A stretch of DNA of 64,000 nucleotides from Bacillota bacterium (GCA_023453795.1 JAEXSP010000019.1:124001-188000), one strand, 5' to 3'. Shown: positions 7,914 to 14,947, counted from the stretch's first letter. Program-made: numbers and translations. The notes: generated from the sequence alone by a model not told the origin.

Positions 7914-8567
7914 ATGTTTAAATTGGGAAAATTAAGTTTTGACGTTGAAAATGCAACGTTTGGCGGGAGTTTTATGGATTCCGGCATGAGTAAAAGAATG
8001 CAGTGTACCGGACAGCCAGAATTTCACTGGTATATTGAAATAGATATGCAAGAAGGTGATTTTGTAACAGAGTCACATGATGATGAAATAGAAGATGATG
8101 ATGAAATTTTTTATGAATCGGTTTCACCTCGTTTATATCATAACAACGGGTTTAAGCTTGATATAAAATCATGGAAAGATGTAGAAGGACTTTCTTTAAA
8201 ATGGGATTCTCAATATAATGCAAACGGTGAAGAAGCTGGAACATTGTATGTTTTTGAGCATGAAGATGTAACCAGCGGAACAATTGAATTCTTGAAAAGG
8301 AGTGGAAACAAGTTCCTAGTTCGTTGGACAGGCAATGCAAATGTTTACTGGAATGATGAATATGGAGAAGATGTTCCGTTTTCCTTTGAAGGAGAAGTGG
8401 AATTTAGTGGAGTTACAGCTCATTGTGATGACATATCTACGTTAGACGAATTACAAATGGTTATGGCAGAATTTATCAATTTAGAAGATTATAAATGTAT
8501 ATCAAATGATACACATAAGATTGAAACAGGGGTTTCTCGTAAATGGAAATTCGCACCTGTAATTTAG
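7914..8567 (+). CDS. Acidic protein of unknown function, 217 residues
   Basis: I do not recognise this protein. The start codon has a clear Shine-Dalgarno (TGGAGG, 7900-7905) and its own promoter. The chain has no signal peptide or membrane segment, is rich in Asp/Glu (an acidic run at about 55-70, SHDDEIEDDDEIF) and in aromatic residues, and reads like an all-beta fold (SGTIEFLKRSG, FLVRWTGNANVYW, FSFEGEVEFSGV). It stands alone on the plus strand between rplS and a toxin-antitoxin-like locus, which suggests an accessory gene; immunity-type proteins can look similar, but that is a guess. Confidence 0.75.
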   Translation: MFKLGKLSFDVENATFGGSFMDSGMSKRMQCTGQPEFHWYIEIDMQEGDFVTESHDDEIEDDDEIFYESVSPRLYHNNGFKLDIKSWKDVEGLSLKWDSQYNANGEEAGTLYVFEHEDVTSGTIEFLKRSGNKFLVRWTGNANVYWNDEYGEDVPFSFEGEVEFSGVTAHCDDISTLDELQMVMAEFINLEDYKCISNDTHKIETGVSRKWKFAPVI

Positions 8568-8587
8568 ATTATTTATCGGAACTTCTG

Positions 8588-8615
8588 TTTACACCGGAAC
8601 TAAATGTGTTATAAT
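8588..8615 (+). promoter_or_regulatory. Promoter of the small antisense RNA
   Basis: TTTACA (8588-8593) and TATAAT (8610-8615), 16 bp apart, lie on the plus strand 20 bp after the stop codon of the orphan gene. No coding sequence follows; a terminator comes about 60 bp downstream of the -10 box. Confidence 0.72.
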
Positions 8616-8620
8616 AAAAG

Positions 8621-8698
8621 TAAGGGACGGCGACGCTTGTTGCTGTCAGGTTATAAGACGATTACTTTTTTTAAACGGTTTTTTATGACCGTTTTTTT
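8621..8698 (+). ncRNA. Candidate type I antitoxin RNA
   Basis: A transcript of about 78 nt is bounded by the promoter at 8588-8615 and an intrinsic terminator (AAACGGT ... ACCGTTT then seven T). It has a 9-bp hairpin with a four-base loop (8626-8647, GACGGCGAC/GTTGCTGTC). It runs toward and overlaps the 3' end of the minus-strand peptide gene at 8683-8835, so it is antisense to that message. The same hairpin sequence, in the sense direction, recurs in the peptide gene's leader (8868-8891), so arms could also pair in trans. The layout is like txpA/RatA and the pAD1 par locus. Confidence 0.6.
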
Positions 8699-8835
8699 CT
8701 TTGTCTTTTAGGCTGTGGTTGAGATACTTTGTCTGCAAGAACCCTTACAAAAAAAGCTATCCCAAAAGGTATGAATATGTATTTCACACACCAAACAACA
8801 GCATAACCGATATTGGAGTAGAATGCTTTATCCAT
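8683..8835 (-). CDS. Small membrane peptide, candidate type I toxin
   Basis: A 50-residue frame starts at the ATG ending at 8835, eight bases after a strong AGGAGG (8844-8849), and stops inside the terminator hairpin of the opposing small RNA. The peptide has one hydrophobic segment (about residues 9-33, with VVWCVKYIFIPFGIAFF) and a very basic tail ending KRQRKKRS. Size, one membrane span and a cationic C-terminus are typical of type I toxins such as TxpA, Fst and BsrG. It has its own promoter (8965-8993) and a leader of about 120 nt that can hide the Shine-Dalgarno. I do not recognise the family by sequence. Confidence 0.7.
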   Translation of the reverse strand: MDKAFYSNIGYAVVWCVKYIFIPFGIAFFVRVLADKVSQPQPKRQRKKRS

Positions 8836-8843
8836 ATCAACCA

Positions 8844-8918
8844 CCTCCTTCCTTTGCAGATTCCCTGCAGCAACTATAACGTCACCGTCCCCACATGTGG
8901 GAATTTAAAGGAAGAAGG
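8844..8918 (-). promoter_or_regulatory. Leader stem that sequesters the toxin Shine-Dalgarno
   Basis: In the message, a leader segment (8918-8907, CCTTCTTCCTTT) pairs over 12 bases, with one G-U, to AAAGGAAGGAGG (8855-8844), which is the ribosome-binding site. The stem continues inward with ATTCCC/GGGAAT after a small internal loop. Between the arms lie two further hairpins (a CCCACATGTGGG palindrome near 8890-8901 and 8868-8887). Such shut-off of translation is characteristic of type I toxin messages. Confidence 0.65.
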
Positions 8919-8964
8919 CCTTAAAGACATAATCCCGTCTTATACCTGATGAAAACCCAAGACT

Positions 8965-8993
8965 ATTATATCCTATTATGTTAAACATTACAA
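8965..8993 (-). promoter_or_regulatory. Promoter of the candidate toxin message
   Basis: On the minus strand TTGTAA (8988-8993) and a perfect TATAAT (8965-8970) are 17 bp apart. Transcription should start near 8958, giving a leader of about 123 nt. Confidence 0.72.
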
Positions 8994-9052
8994 TTGAATT
9001 TCCGAACATTTGTTTGGTTAGTTTTTTAAACCAGCCATACGAGCTACGAGTT

Positions 9053-9092
9053 CGATTTTTCGTCACATTTTCATCGCTGAAAAGGTAAAAAA
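9053..9092 (+). repeat. 40-bp direct repeat, left copy
   Basis: This 40-bp stretch, with the words CGATTTTTCGT and CATTTTCATCGCTGAAAAGG, recurs at 9618-9657 in the same direction with a single mismatch (C/T at position 12). The copies are 565 bp apart and bracket a segment with a decayed coding stretch. They could be the ends or target duplication of a lost element, or duplicated regulatory sequence. Confidence 0.85.
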
Positions 9093-9116
9093 GTAGTAAA
9101 AAATCTTTAGCTCCTG

Positions 9117-9213
9117 CTCTGTAGTCGCCTAAAGTCTGTCTTTCCGCTTTTCACCGCCGGAAATCGGAGGAAAAGGCGCTACTCAACGCCGTAGAGGCTA
9201 CTAGGGCACAGAG
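9117..9213. other. Folded segment inside the repeat-bounded region
   Basis: Nested inverted repeats are visible: CTCTGT (9117-9122) with ACAGAG (9208-9213), AGTCGCCT (9123-9130) with AGGCTACT (9195-9202, one mismatch), and a hairpin at 9145-9178 with arms CGCTTTT/AAAAGGCG and inner CCG/CGG. It may be an RNA or the structured end of a mobile element. The strand cannot be decided from the few wobble pairs. Confidence 0.4.
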
Positions 9214-9265
9214 AAAAAAATCCTATGCAATTAGCGATTCGAAAATTTTCCTTTGGCGGTCGCCT

Positions 9266-9451
9266 CTATTCCCGTCCCTGGTCAGCTCCGTCTAAAACAA
9301 TCATCCGTGATTGTTTTACCGCGTCGTCGATTTCCTCACCGATTGCATCACAGAATTTTTTCAAACTCTTATGGGTGTCGCTGAGGTCTTGCTATAAAGT
9401 ATCTTCAAAGCCGCTATTATGAGTTTGGAAAGACTTCGTAGTACTTTCAGA
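9266..9451 (-). pseudogene. Decayed coding remnant
   Basis: One minus-strand frame reads like real protein but is bounded by a TAA (9452-9454), broken by an internal TAG (9392-9394) and ended by a TAG (9266-9268). The readable parts are SESTTKSFQTHNSGFEDTL before the internal stop and, after it, QDLSDTHKSLKKF then CDAIGEEIDDAVKQSRMIV. No start codon or ribosome-binding site is associated. I cannot name the family. Together with the flanking direct repeats it suggests a remnant of an accessory insertion. Confidence 0.35.
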
Positions 9452-9617
9452 TTATAATTGCAACGACTCTGGAAAATAAACACGATGTTTATTTTAGGAG
9501 CAACTGCGCCATGGATGGCGTCATTTGCTACGACAAACAAAGGCAGCAATTAGAATCTGCTAAAAGTACAGAAGTCTTTTCATTGTGCCATGACCAGAAT
9601 CCACGTCGAATGAGTGG

Positions 9618-9657
9618 CGATTTTTCGTTACATTTTCATCGCTGAAAAGGTAAAAAA
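9618..9657 (+). repeat. 40-bp direct repeat, right copy
   Basis: Second copy of the repeat at 9053-9092, 39 of 40 bases identical, ending about 12 bp before the mnmA terminator. The rest of 8836-9702 holds the toxin leader and promoter, a folded segment and the coding remnant; nothing else was seen. Confidence 0.85.
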
Positions 9658-9668
9658 CAGGTTGAGAT

Positions 9669-9691
9669 AAAAAAACGGCTCAATGAGCCGT
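9669..9691 (-). terminator. Terminator of the mnmA/isc operon
   Basis: ACGGCTC-ATT-GAGCCGT followed by seven T on the minus strand, 12 bp after the mnmA stop. It is a typical intrinsic terminator. Confidence 0.9.
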
Positions 9692-9702
9692 AGTAAATAC
9701 CT

Positions 9703-10782
9703 TTATTCAATTACCCCTCCGCCGACTACTACATCGCCGTCATAGAAAACAACTGATTGACCGGGGGTTATAGCCCTTTGAGGTATATCAAATTCTACTT
9801 TTACCTGGCCTTCCCCGGCAGGAGTTATTGTTGCGACAGCCGGTCTGGCTGAGTACCTGATTTTCACCTCTACACTCATTGGACCATCAAGCTTTTCTAT
9901 CGAAATGAAATTGAGGTCGGAAGCTGTAAGGCTGTCCGAAAGCACTTCTCCTTCTTCACCAAGTACTACATTGTCATTTTTTGCATCTATCCCTACAACA
10001 AACATCGGCTTACCGAAGGTTATGCCCAGGCCCTTCCTCTGCCCTACCGTATAATGAATTATTCCGTTATGTCTTCCGAGAATTTTACCCTTTGTGTCCA
10101 CAAAGTTACCCGGTTTGACCTTATAATCAGTATTCTTTTCAATAAACCCGGCGTAATCATTGTCTTCAACAAAGCATATTTCCTGGCTGTCAGGTTTCGT
10201 AGCCACCGTCAGGCCAAGCTCCTTGGCAAGCTCACGGACTCTATCCTTTTCATAATCTCCAATCGGCATCAAAGTCCTTGCTAACTGCTCCTGGGTAAGA
10301 TTATATAGAGCATAGGTTTGATCTTTCCTATCTGTAACCGACTTCTTAAGCAGAAATCTCTTAGAGGTTTCATCAAATTCCACCTTGGCATAATGGCCTG
10401 TTGCGATGTAATCTATACCCATGGAGACAGCCTTATTCAACAGGGCGTCAAACTTGACATGCCTGTTGCAGGCTATACATGGGTTCGGTGTGCGGCCGTT
10501 AATATACTCTTCGGTGAAATAGTCAATGACTTTCTTTTCAAAGACCTCTTTAAAATTCATGACATAATAAGGTATACCCAATTTATTCGCAACACGCCTT
10601 GCATCATCGACAGCAGATAAAGAGCAGCAGCCGCCCTCTGTTTTCAGGCGTTCTTCTTCCATATCAGGCCATATCTGCATTGTTACACCTATAACTTCAT
10701 AGCCTTTTTCCAATAATATAGCGGCAGCTACAGAACTGTCAACGCCGCCGCTCATACCTATCATGACCTTCTTCTTTGTCAT
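9703..10782 (-). CDS. mnmA: tRNA-specific 2-thiouridylase MnmA
   Basis: MnmA thiolates U34 of tRNAs for Lys, Glu and Gln using sulfur passed on from a cysteine desulfurase. It has the PP-loop ATP motif GMSGGVDSS near the N-terminus, the catalytic cysteines in NPCIACNRHVKF and SQEICFVEDNDY, and a C-terminal beta-barrel. The start is the ATG ending at 10782, with GGGAG seven bases before; the upstream extension of the frame overlaps iscU and is not translated. The length of 359 residues is normal. It lies 13 bp after iscU, so the sulfur donor system is in the same operon. Confidence 0.96.
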   Translation of the reverse strand: MTKKKVMIGMSGGVDSSVAAAILLEKGYEVIGVTMQIWPDMEEERLKTEGGCCSLSAVDDARRVANKLGIPYYVMNFKEVFEKKVIDYFTEEYINGRTPNPCIACNRHVKFDALLNKAVSMGIDYIATGHYAKVEFDETSKRFLLKKSVTDRKDQTYALYNLTQEQLARTLMPIGDYEKDRVRELAKELGLTVATKPDSQEICFVEDNDYAGFIEKNTDYKVKPGNFVDTKGKILGRHNGIIHYTVGQRKGLGITFGKPMFVVGIDAKNDNVVLGEEGEVLSDSLTASDLNFISIEKLDGPMSVEVKIRYSARPAVATITPAGEGQVKVEFDIPQRAITPGQSVVFYDGDVVVGGGVIE

Positions 10783-10795
10783 AATACAACTCCCA

Positions 10796-11257
10796 TTATT
10801 CGTCGTCCTCGTCCATGTCATGATGGTGATGAAGGTCATCACATCTTCTGCTGCAAGCGTTACAATCACTTGCCTCATCCATAAGACCGTTTTTAACTTT
10901 ATAATCATCTATAGCGGCTTTAATAGCTTCTTCAGCAAGGTTGGAGCAATGCATTTTTACAGGCGGCAGGCCGTCCAATGCTTCTGCCACAGCCTGGTTT
11001 GTAATCTGAAGCGCTTCCTCAATAGTCTTTCCTATTACAAGCTCTGTAGCCATACTGCTGGTTGCCACAGCCGCTCCGCATCCGAAAGTCTTAAACTTGG
11101 CATCAACAATCACATTGTTGTCAACCTTCAAATACATCTTCATTATATCTCCGCATTTCGGATTGCCAACCTGGCCTACTCCGTCTGCATTCTGGATTTC
11201 TCCCACATTTCTCGGATTTGTAAAATGATCTAAAACTTTTTCACTATACATTTTCAT
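10796..11257 (-). CDS. iscU: Iron-sulfur cluster scaffold protein IscU/NifU-type
   Basis: The scaffold receives sulfur from IscS and iron to build [Fe-S] clusters. The three cluster cysteines are present: C35 in NPKCGD (with the conserved D37), C60 in FGCGAAV and C104 in MHCSNL. It is 153 residues long, with an unusual tail holding C132, C135 and C139 followed by a run of four His and acidic residues, which looks metal-binding. It overlaps iscS by 14 bp. Confidence 0.95.
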   Translation of the reverse strand: MKMYSEKVLDHFTNPRNVGEIQNADGVGQVGNPKCGDIMKMYLKVDNNVIVDAKFKTFGCGAAVATSSMATELVIGKTIEEALQITNQAVAEALDGLPPVKMHCSNLAEEAIKAAIDDYKVKNGLMDEASDCNACSRRCDDLHHHHDMDEDDE

Positions 11258-12437
11258 TACCTCTCTTCACGTTTTCATATAATGGCGACATTTCTCTCAA
11301 TCTTTGAACTATGACCGGCAGTACTTCCAAAAGATAATCTACATCTTCCTGCGTATTTTCTTCTCCGAAACTAATCCTCAGTGATCCATGAGCAATCTCA
11401 TGCGGCAAACCTATCGCCAAAAGCACATGCGACGGATCAAGAGAGCCTGATGTACATGCCGAACCGCTTGATGCAGCGATTCCCTTCATATCAAGCATCA
11501 AAAGCAGTGATTCACCCTCTATGAATTCAAAGGAAAAGTTAACATTGCCCGGAAGCCTTTTGTTCCTGTCCCCGTTTAATTTGATGAATGGTATCCTGGC
11601 TGTTATTTCATTGATTGTTCTTTCACGTAAATCAAGCAGTTTTGCATTGTAGCTGTCAATATTGTTTGCTGCTATTTCTATTGCTTTCCCCAAGCCGACG
11701 ATTGCGGGAACATTTTCCGTGCTTGCCCTTCTTCCACGTTCCTGATGTCCGCCGTGCATGAAAGAAGTAAGTTTAACTCCTTTTCTCACGTATAAGACTC
11801 CGATTCCCTTAGGTCCATAGAACTTATGTCCTGAAAGCGACAATAAGTCAATATTCATATCTACAACATTAATTTTGACATTTCCGACTGCCTGAACTGC
11901 ATCTGTATGAAAATAAATGCCCTTTTCTCTTGCAATTTTACCGATCTCGGATATAGGCTGTATCGTCCCTATTTCATTATTAGCGAACATTATTGTTATT
12001 AAAATGGTATTGGGCTTTATTGCTTCGGCAACCTGCTCCGGTGTAACAAGACCGTTCGAATCTACCGGAAGGTAAGTGACTTCAAAGCCGTCACTTTCAA
12101 GGTACTGGCATGTATTCAGTACAGCCGGGTGCTCAATGGCGGTAGTTATTATATGATTGCCCTTTGCCTTATTCGCATATGCAACTCCCTTAATAGCCCA
12201 ATTATCGGCTTCAGTACCGGAGCCGGTAAAGAATATTTCTTTTGACTGAGCCCCTAAAGCAGCAGCAACCTTGTCTCTTGATTCCTCAATTGCCTTTTTG
12301 CTCTCCCTGCCAATCGAATAAATTGAAGATGCGTTACCGAATTTTTCTGAAAAATACGGAAGCATAGCCTCCAAAACTTCTTTTCTCATCCCGGTTGTTG
12401 CCGAATGATCCAAATATACTAATCTGTCGTTTGTCAT
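11244..12437 (-). CDS. iscS: Cysteine desulfurase, isc operon copy
   Basis: This PLP enzyme converts cysteine to alanine and a protein-bound persulfide. It carries LSGHKFYGPKGIGVLY with the PLP lysine and the flexible catalytic loop SGSACTSGSLDPSHVL with the active cysteine. The length of 397 residues is normal. It sits between iscR and iscU-mnmA, so it supplies both cluster assembly and tRNA thiolation. A second desulfurase paired with thiI is encoded at 28868-30028. Confidence 0.95.
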   Translation of the reverse strand: MTNDRLVYLDHSATTGMRKEVLEAMLPYFSEKFGNASSIYSIGRESKKAIEESRDKVAAALGAQSKEIFFTGSGTEADNWAIKGVAYANKAKGNHIITTAIEHPAVLNTCQYLESDGFEVTYLPVDSNGLVTPEQVAEAIKPNTILITIMFANNEIGTIQPISEIGKIAREKGIYFHTDAVQAVGNVKINVVDMNIDLLSLSGHKFYGPKGIGVLYVRKGVKLTSFMHGGHQERGRRASTENVPAIVGLGKAIEIAANNIDSYNAKLLDLRERTINEITARIPFIKLNGDRNKRLPGNVNFSFEFIEGESLLLMLDMKGIAASSGSACTSGSLDPSHVLLAIGLPHEIAHGSLRISFGEENTQEDVDYLLEVLPVIVQRLREMSPLYENVKRGNENV

Positions 12438-12594
12438 AATATAATCTCCTTAGTTAAAAAGTAGATAGCTATAAACACTTTTAGTGCTTTATCCTAGGGG
12501 TAGATTTATACTCAAAATGTTTATAACCATCTTGTTTATTTATCCCCTTGCATTTATGTCCCTAAACATTAAATTCTACTAAAATTATAGGAAT

Positions 12595-13029
12595 TTAAAT
12601 GTTTTTATTATTCAATTTATAGTAGTCTTCTATCAGTTTATCGAGAGTTATCGAATCAACAGCTTCGTTGATTTTGTCCCTCATTCTCTCCCATATCATC
12701 CGGGTTACGCAATAATCCGATTCATCGCACTGGGGAGCATCGTTTTCCATTACACATTCAACAGGGGCAAGTGAACCCTCCAATGCCCTAAGCACTTCAC
12801 CTACGCTTATCTCACCGGGGTCTTTCCCAAGGATGTAGCCGCCCTGCGCACCTCTGACACTTTTTACAAGCCCGTTTTTCTTCAATAATGCAAACAGCTG
12901 TTCCAGGTAGTTCTCGGACAGGCTTTGTCTTTCGGCAATGCTTTTCAGGGATATGAGCCCTTCACTTGAATGTATTGCGAGATCAAGCATTGCTTTAACT
13001 CCATAACGTCCTTTTGTTGATAGCTTCAT
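12595..13029 (-). CDS. iscR: Rrf2-family regulator, IscR-type
   Basis: A 144-residue winged-helix protein (MKLSTKGRYGVKAMLDLA, recognition region around QSLSENYLEQLFALLKKNGLVKSVRGAQGGY) with three cysteines C92, C101 and C107 in the position that binds [2Fe-2S] in IscR. It heads the isc operon and has its own promoter with a dyad just downstream, so it most likely represses its operon when clusters are plentiful. A CymR-like role is an alternative, but the cysteines and neighbours favour IscR. Confidence 0.9.
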   Translation of the reverse strand: MKLSTKGRYGVKAMLDLAIHSSEGLISLKSIAERQSLSENYLEQLFALLKKNGLVKSVRGAQGGYILGKDPGEISVGEVLRALEGSLAPVECVMENDAPQCDESDYCVTRMIWERMRDKINEAVDSITLDKLIEDYYKLNNKNI

Positions 13030-13044
13030 TTTTGCCCCTCAATT

Positions 13045-13061
13045 CCAAGTAAATTACTTGG
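13045..13061 (-). promoter_or_regulatory. Probable IscR operator
   Basis: A perfect 8+1+8 dyad, CCAAGTAA-A-TTACTTGG, lies between the promoter and the start codon of iscR, just downstream of the predicted transcription start (about 13070). Binding there would block transcription. Confidence 0.75.
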
Positions 13062-13077
13062 TATTAATCTTTTTTTA

Positions 13078-13106
13078 AGAGTAACACTAATAGAATTAAA
13101 TGTCAA
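13078..13106 (-). promoter_or_regulatory. iscR operon promoter
   Basis: TTGACA (13101-13106) and TACTCT (13078-13083) are 17 bp apart on the minus strand, with the dyad operator just downstream. Confidence 0.72.
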
Positions 13107-13125
13107 TAATAAAGCATAATAAAAA

Positions 13126-13446
13126 TCAGAATAAATGCTCATAGCATCTCATTCTAAGCATTTCATCTATCTGATCGATTGATTTTCCCAATGAATTTAT
13201 TATCAACACTCCATAATTGCTTCTGACTCCGGATTTCATTTCCGGAGCATTATTTCTTGATATGTATGAAATGTTAAAGCAATTTCCCTCGTATATCATA
13301 GCGTCAATCGGGTAATTATAGGTTTCGGGATCAACGACTGTGTATCCTTTTGATTTAAGTCCTTTTATTAATGAATCCAAGCCTTTCTGCACTGCGATTA
13401 CGATAAAAAACCACCTCCCGCAAAGAGTATTTGCAGAAGGCGGCAT
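13126..13446 (-). CDS. UPF0180/YkuS-like small protein
   Basis: The readable core (IAVQKGLDSLIKGLKSKGY, then VVDPETYNYPIDAMIYEG) fits the UPF0180 family, whose function is unknown. The frame reaches an ATG at 13446, but the part 13411-13443 forms a terminator-like hairpin and the family normally begins just before IAVQKGL. The only Shine-Dalgarno (GGGAGG, about 13413-13418) would serve an ATC at 13402-13404 or the GTG at 13390-13392. The true start is therefore uncertain and may be non-ATG. A C-terminal stretch ISRNNAPEMKSGVRSNYG is unusual for the family. Confidence 0.6.
   Translation of the reverse strand: MPPSANTLCGRWFFIVIAVQKGLDSLIKGLKSKGYTVVDPETYNYPIDAMIYEGNCFNISYISRNNAPEMKSGVRSNYGVLIINSLGKSIDQIDEMLRMRCYEHLF
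13405..13443 (-). terminator. Terminator hairpin overlapping a ribosome-binding site
   Basis: On the minus strand a 14-bp hairpin with a five-base loop (13411-13443), including G-U pairs that hold only on this strand, is followed by six T. It lies 23 bp after the stop of the membrane-protein gene at 13466. Its 3' arm contains GGGAGG, which is the only ribosome-binding site available to the UPF0180 gene, so folding would both end transcription and hide the site. Confidence 0.7.
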
Positions 13447-13465
13447 TATTATACAGTATTTGGTG

Positions 13466-13882
13466 TTAACCTATCATTATAGCAAACACTATAAAATATA
13501 TTATAACCGCAAGAGCTGAAAGTATGGCCGGTATGACAATTGTAGACCTGTATCCGCCATTTTTAATAAATTCATCATAGGCTGGCTTTTGATCATACGC
13601 AAAATACAATGAAATAATGGCATTAATCAGGAAAAATGCCATATAGAAGAATTTATTTGCAGGAACTAGAATGGCAAAAGCCGTTAAAGCAGCCGTAGCA
13701 CCCAATATAGTCAGTATTTTTTTCTTTTTTTCGGGATATTCAATCTTCCTGTAATTCAGGCAATACAGAACGGCTCCCGGAATCATGGAGCATAAAATGG
13801 CTATATATCTCAATTGGTCGGGATTCCACGCAAGCTTGTACTTGATCTTAACGGTTTTCAATTTCCTTTTGTTATTAAACAT
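13466..13882 (-). CDS. Small multi-pass membrane protein
   Basis: I do not recognise this 138-residue protein. It has a basic N-terminus and about four hydrophobic segments (around 28-42, 57-73, 78-95 and 115-137). AGGGGA precedes the ATG ending at 13882. An extended -10 element (TGCTATAAT) for the downstream UPF0180 gene lies at its 3' end. Function unknown. Confidence 0.7.
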   Translation of the reverse strand: MFNNKRKLKTVKIKYKLAWNPDQLRYIAILCSMIPGAVLYCLNYRKIEYPEKKKKILTILGATAALTAFAILVPANKFFYMAFFLINAIISLYFAYDQKPAYDEFIKNGGYRSTIVIPAILSALAVIIYFIVFAIMIG

Positions 13883-14003
13883 TTAGAGTCCCCTTTGAAA
13901 GTCAATCGTTCTAATAAAATAAAATTCGACAATGTTTATTTTATAATTAATATAATATTTTTTCAACGCTTATTTGAACCGCTCCCTGCAAAGCTTAGGC
14001 AAA

Positions 14004-14669
14004 TTATATTTTCCCCGTAACTGCAATCTGCCTGTAATCAGGGCCTTCAAAGCCTGTTTTTGAATATTCTACGAATACAACAACCTTATTGCCTTTGCTG
14101 TAAACCGACTTTATTCCGTATCCAAGTGCTTCTCCTCGGGACTTAGGCAACACAGTGTCCTTTTGAAGGGATGTTTCCTTATTTCCGGGTTTAACAAGCT
14201 TCAAATCAAATATCTTTGTATCATAATCAAAAGTCGACTTGCCGGCTTTTTTCTCAATAAGCTTCAGCCCATAGGTTTTGGCATTAATCTTAAAAGAGCA
14301 GTTATGGCTGTCTTTAGGAGTGTTTATTACTAGCTTTCCGATATTGCTCTTGTTTATTTTGAATTTCTTGAACAAAGAATCCGCTTTTTTCATATTAGCG
14401 GCCCGTACTCTTTTTAGATCGTTGTAATTTTGGCTGGTTAAAGCTACTGGATTGGCAGCAAATTTGTTCTTATCAACTTCGATGAAATAAATGTTACTAT
14501 ATGGAAAACCGCTTCCGTCATAGGTTCCATAAGTCTCAAAAGCACAGTATTTCAGGTCATCAGAGAAGCCATAGAAGACATAGCTTGATTTTTCCGCTCC
14601 AAAAGAAAATTGGACTGCAGAAACAGTAATAATAGCTATCATACCAACAAGTACCAGTAGTTTTTTCAT
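14004..14669 (-). CDS. Predicted secreted protein, DUF2259-like
   Basis: The 221-residue protein begins with a signal peptide (MKKLLVLVGMIAIITVSAVQ, cleavage probably after SFGA). The mature part has beta-rich segments (YVFYGFSDDLKYCAFETYG near the start) that resemble the DUF2259 'predicted secreted protein' family. It should be exported and, lacking a lipobox, released or wall-associated. Function unknown. Confidence 0.7.
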   Translation of the reverse strand: MKKLLVLVGMIAIITVSAVQFSFGAEKSSYVFYGFSDDLKYCAFETYGTYDGSGFPYSNIYFIEVDKNKFAANPVALTSQNYNDLKRVRAANMKKADSLFKKFKINKSNIGKLVINTPKDSHNCSFKINAKTYGLKLIEKKAGKSTFDYDTKIFDLKLVKPGNKETSLQKDTVLPKSRGEALGYGIKSVYSKGNKVVVFVEYSKTGFEGPDYRQIAVTGKI

Positions 14670-14757
14670 GCCTGTACACTCCGTTTTTGGTTTTTGATTT
14701 AATTATACAGCATATTGTAACCTCCGAATATTACAATTCCATTATTAACTCTGGTAA

Positions 14758-14931
14758 TTATTTACTGCTATCTTTGTTTCTTTTCTTTTGTGAATTAATT
14801 ATAAAATATACCACAACAATAGCAAGATATACAACAATACTTTGCTGCCTGTAATAACCTAGAAAAATGAAATTAATTATGAATAATACAAAACCAACCA
14901 ATAGTATCCATGCAAATATACGTTTTAACAT
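14758..14931 (-). CDS. Small two-span membrane protein, 57 residues
   Basis: A short frame starts at the ATG ending at 14931, eight bases after GGAGAG, and stops at 14758-14760. It holds two hydrophobic segments (about 5-25 and 31-46) with a basic, polar C-terminus (NSQKKRNKDSSK). It begins 16 bp after the metallophosphoesterase stop, so the two are probably co-transcribed. I do not recognise it. Confidence 0.6.
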   Translation of the reverse strand: MLKRIFAWILLVGFVLFIINFIFLGYYRQQSIVVYLAIVVVYFIINSQKKRNKDSSK

Positions 14932-14947
14932 AAATGAACTCTCCGTT

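Noticed and set aside
8701..8949. Plus-strand frame of 82 codons
   Set aside because: It is the reverse of the 50-residue peptide gene and its leader; only the minus strand has promoter, Shine-Dalgarno and membrane-peptide character.
9225..9422. Plus-strand frame of 65 codons
   Set aside because: It is the reverse of the decayed minus-strand coding remnant and has no ribosome-binding site.
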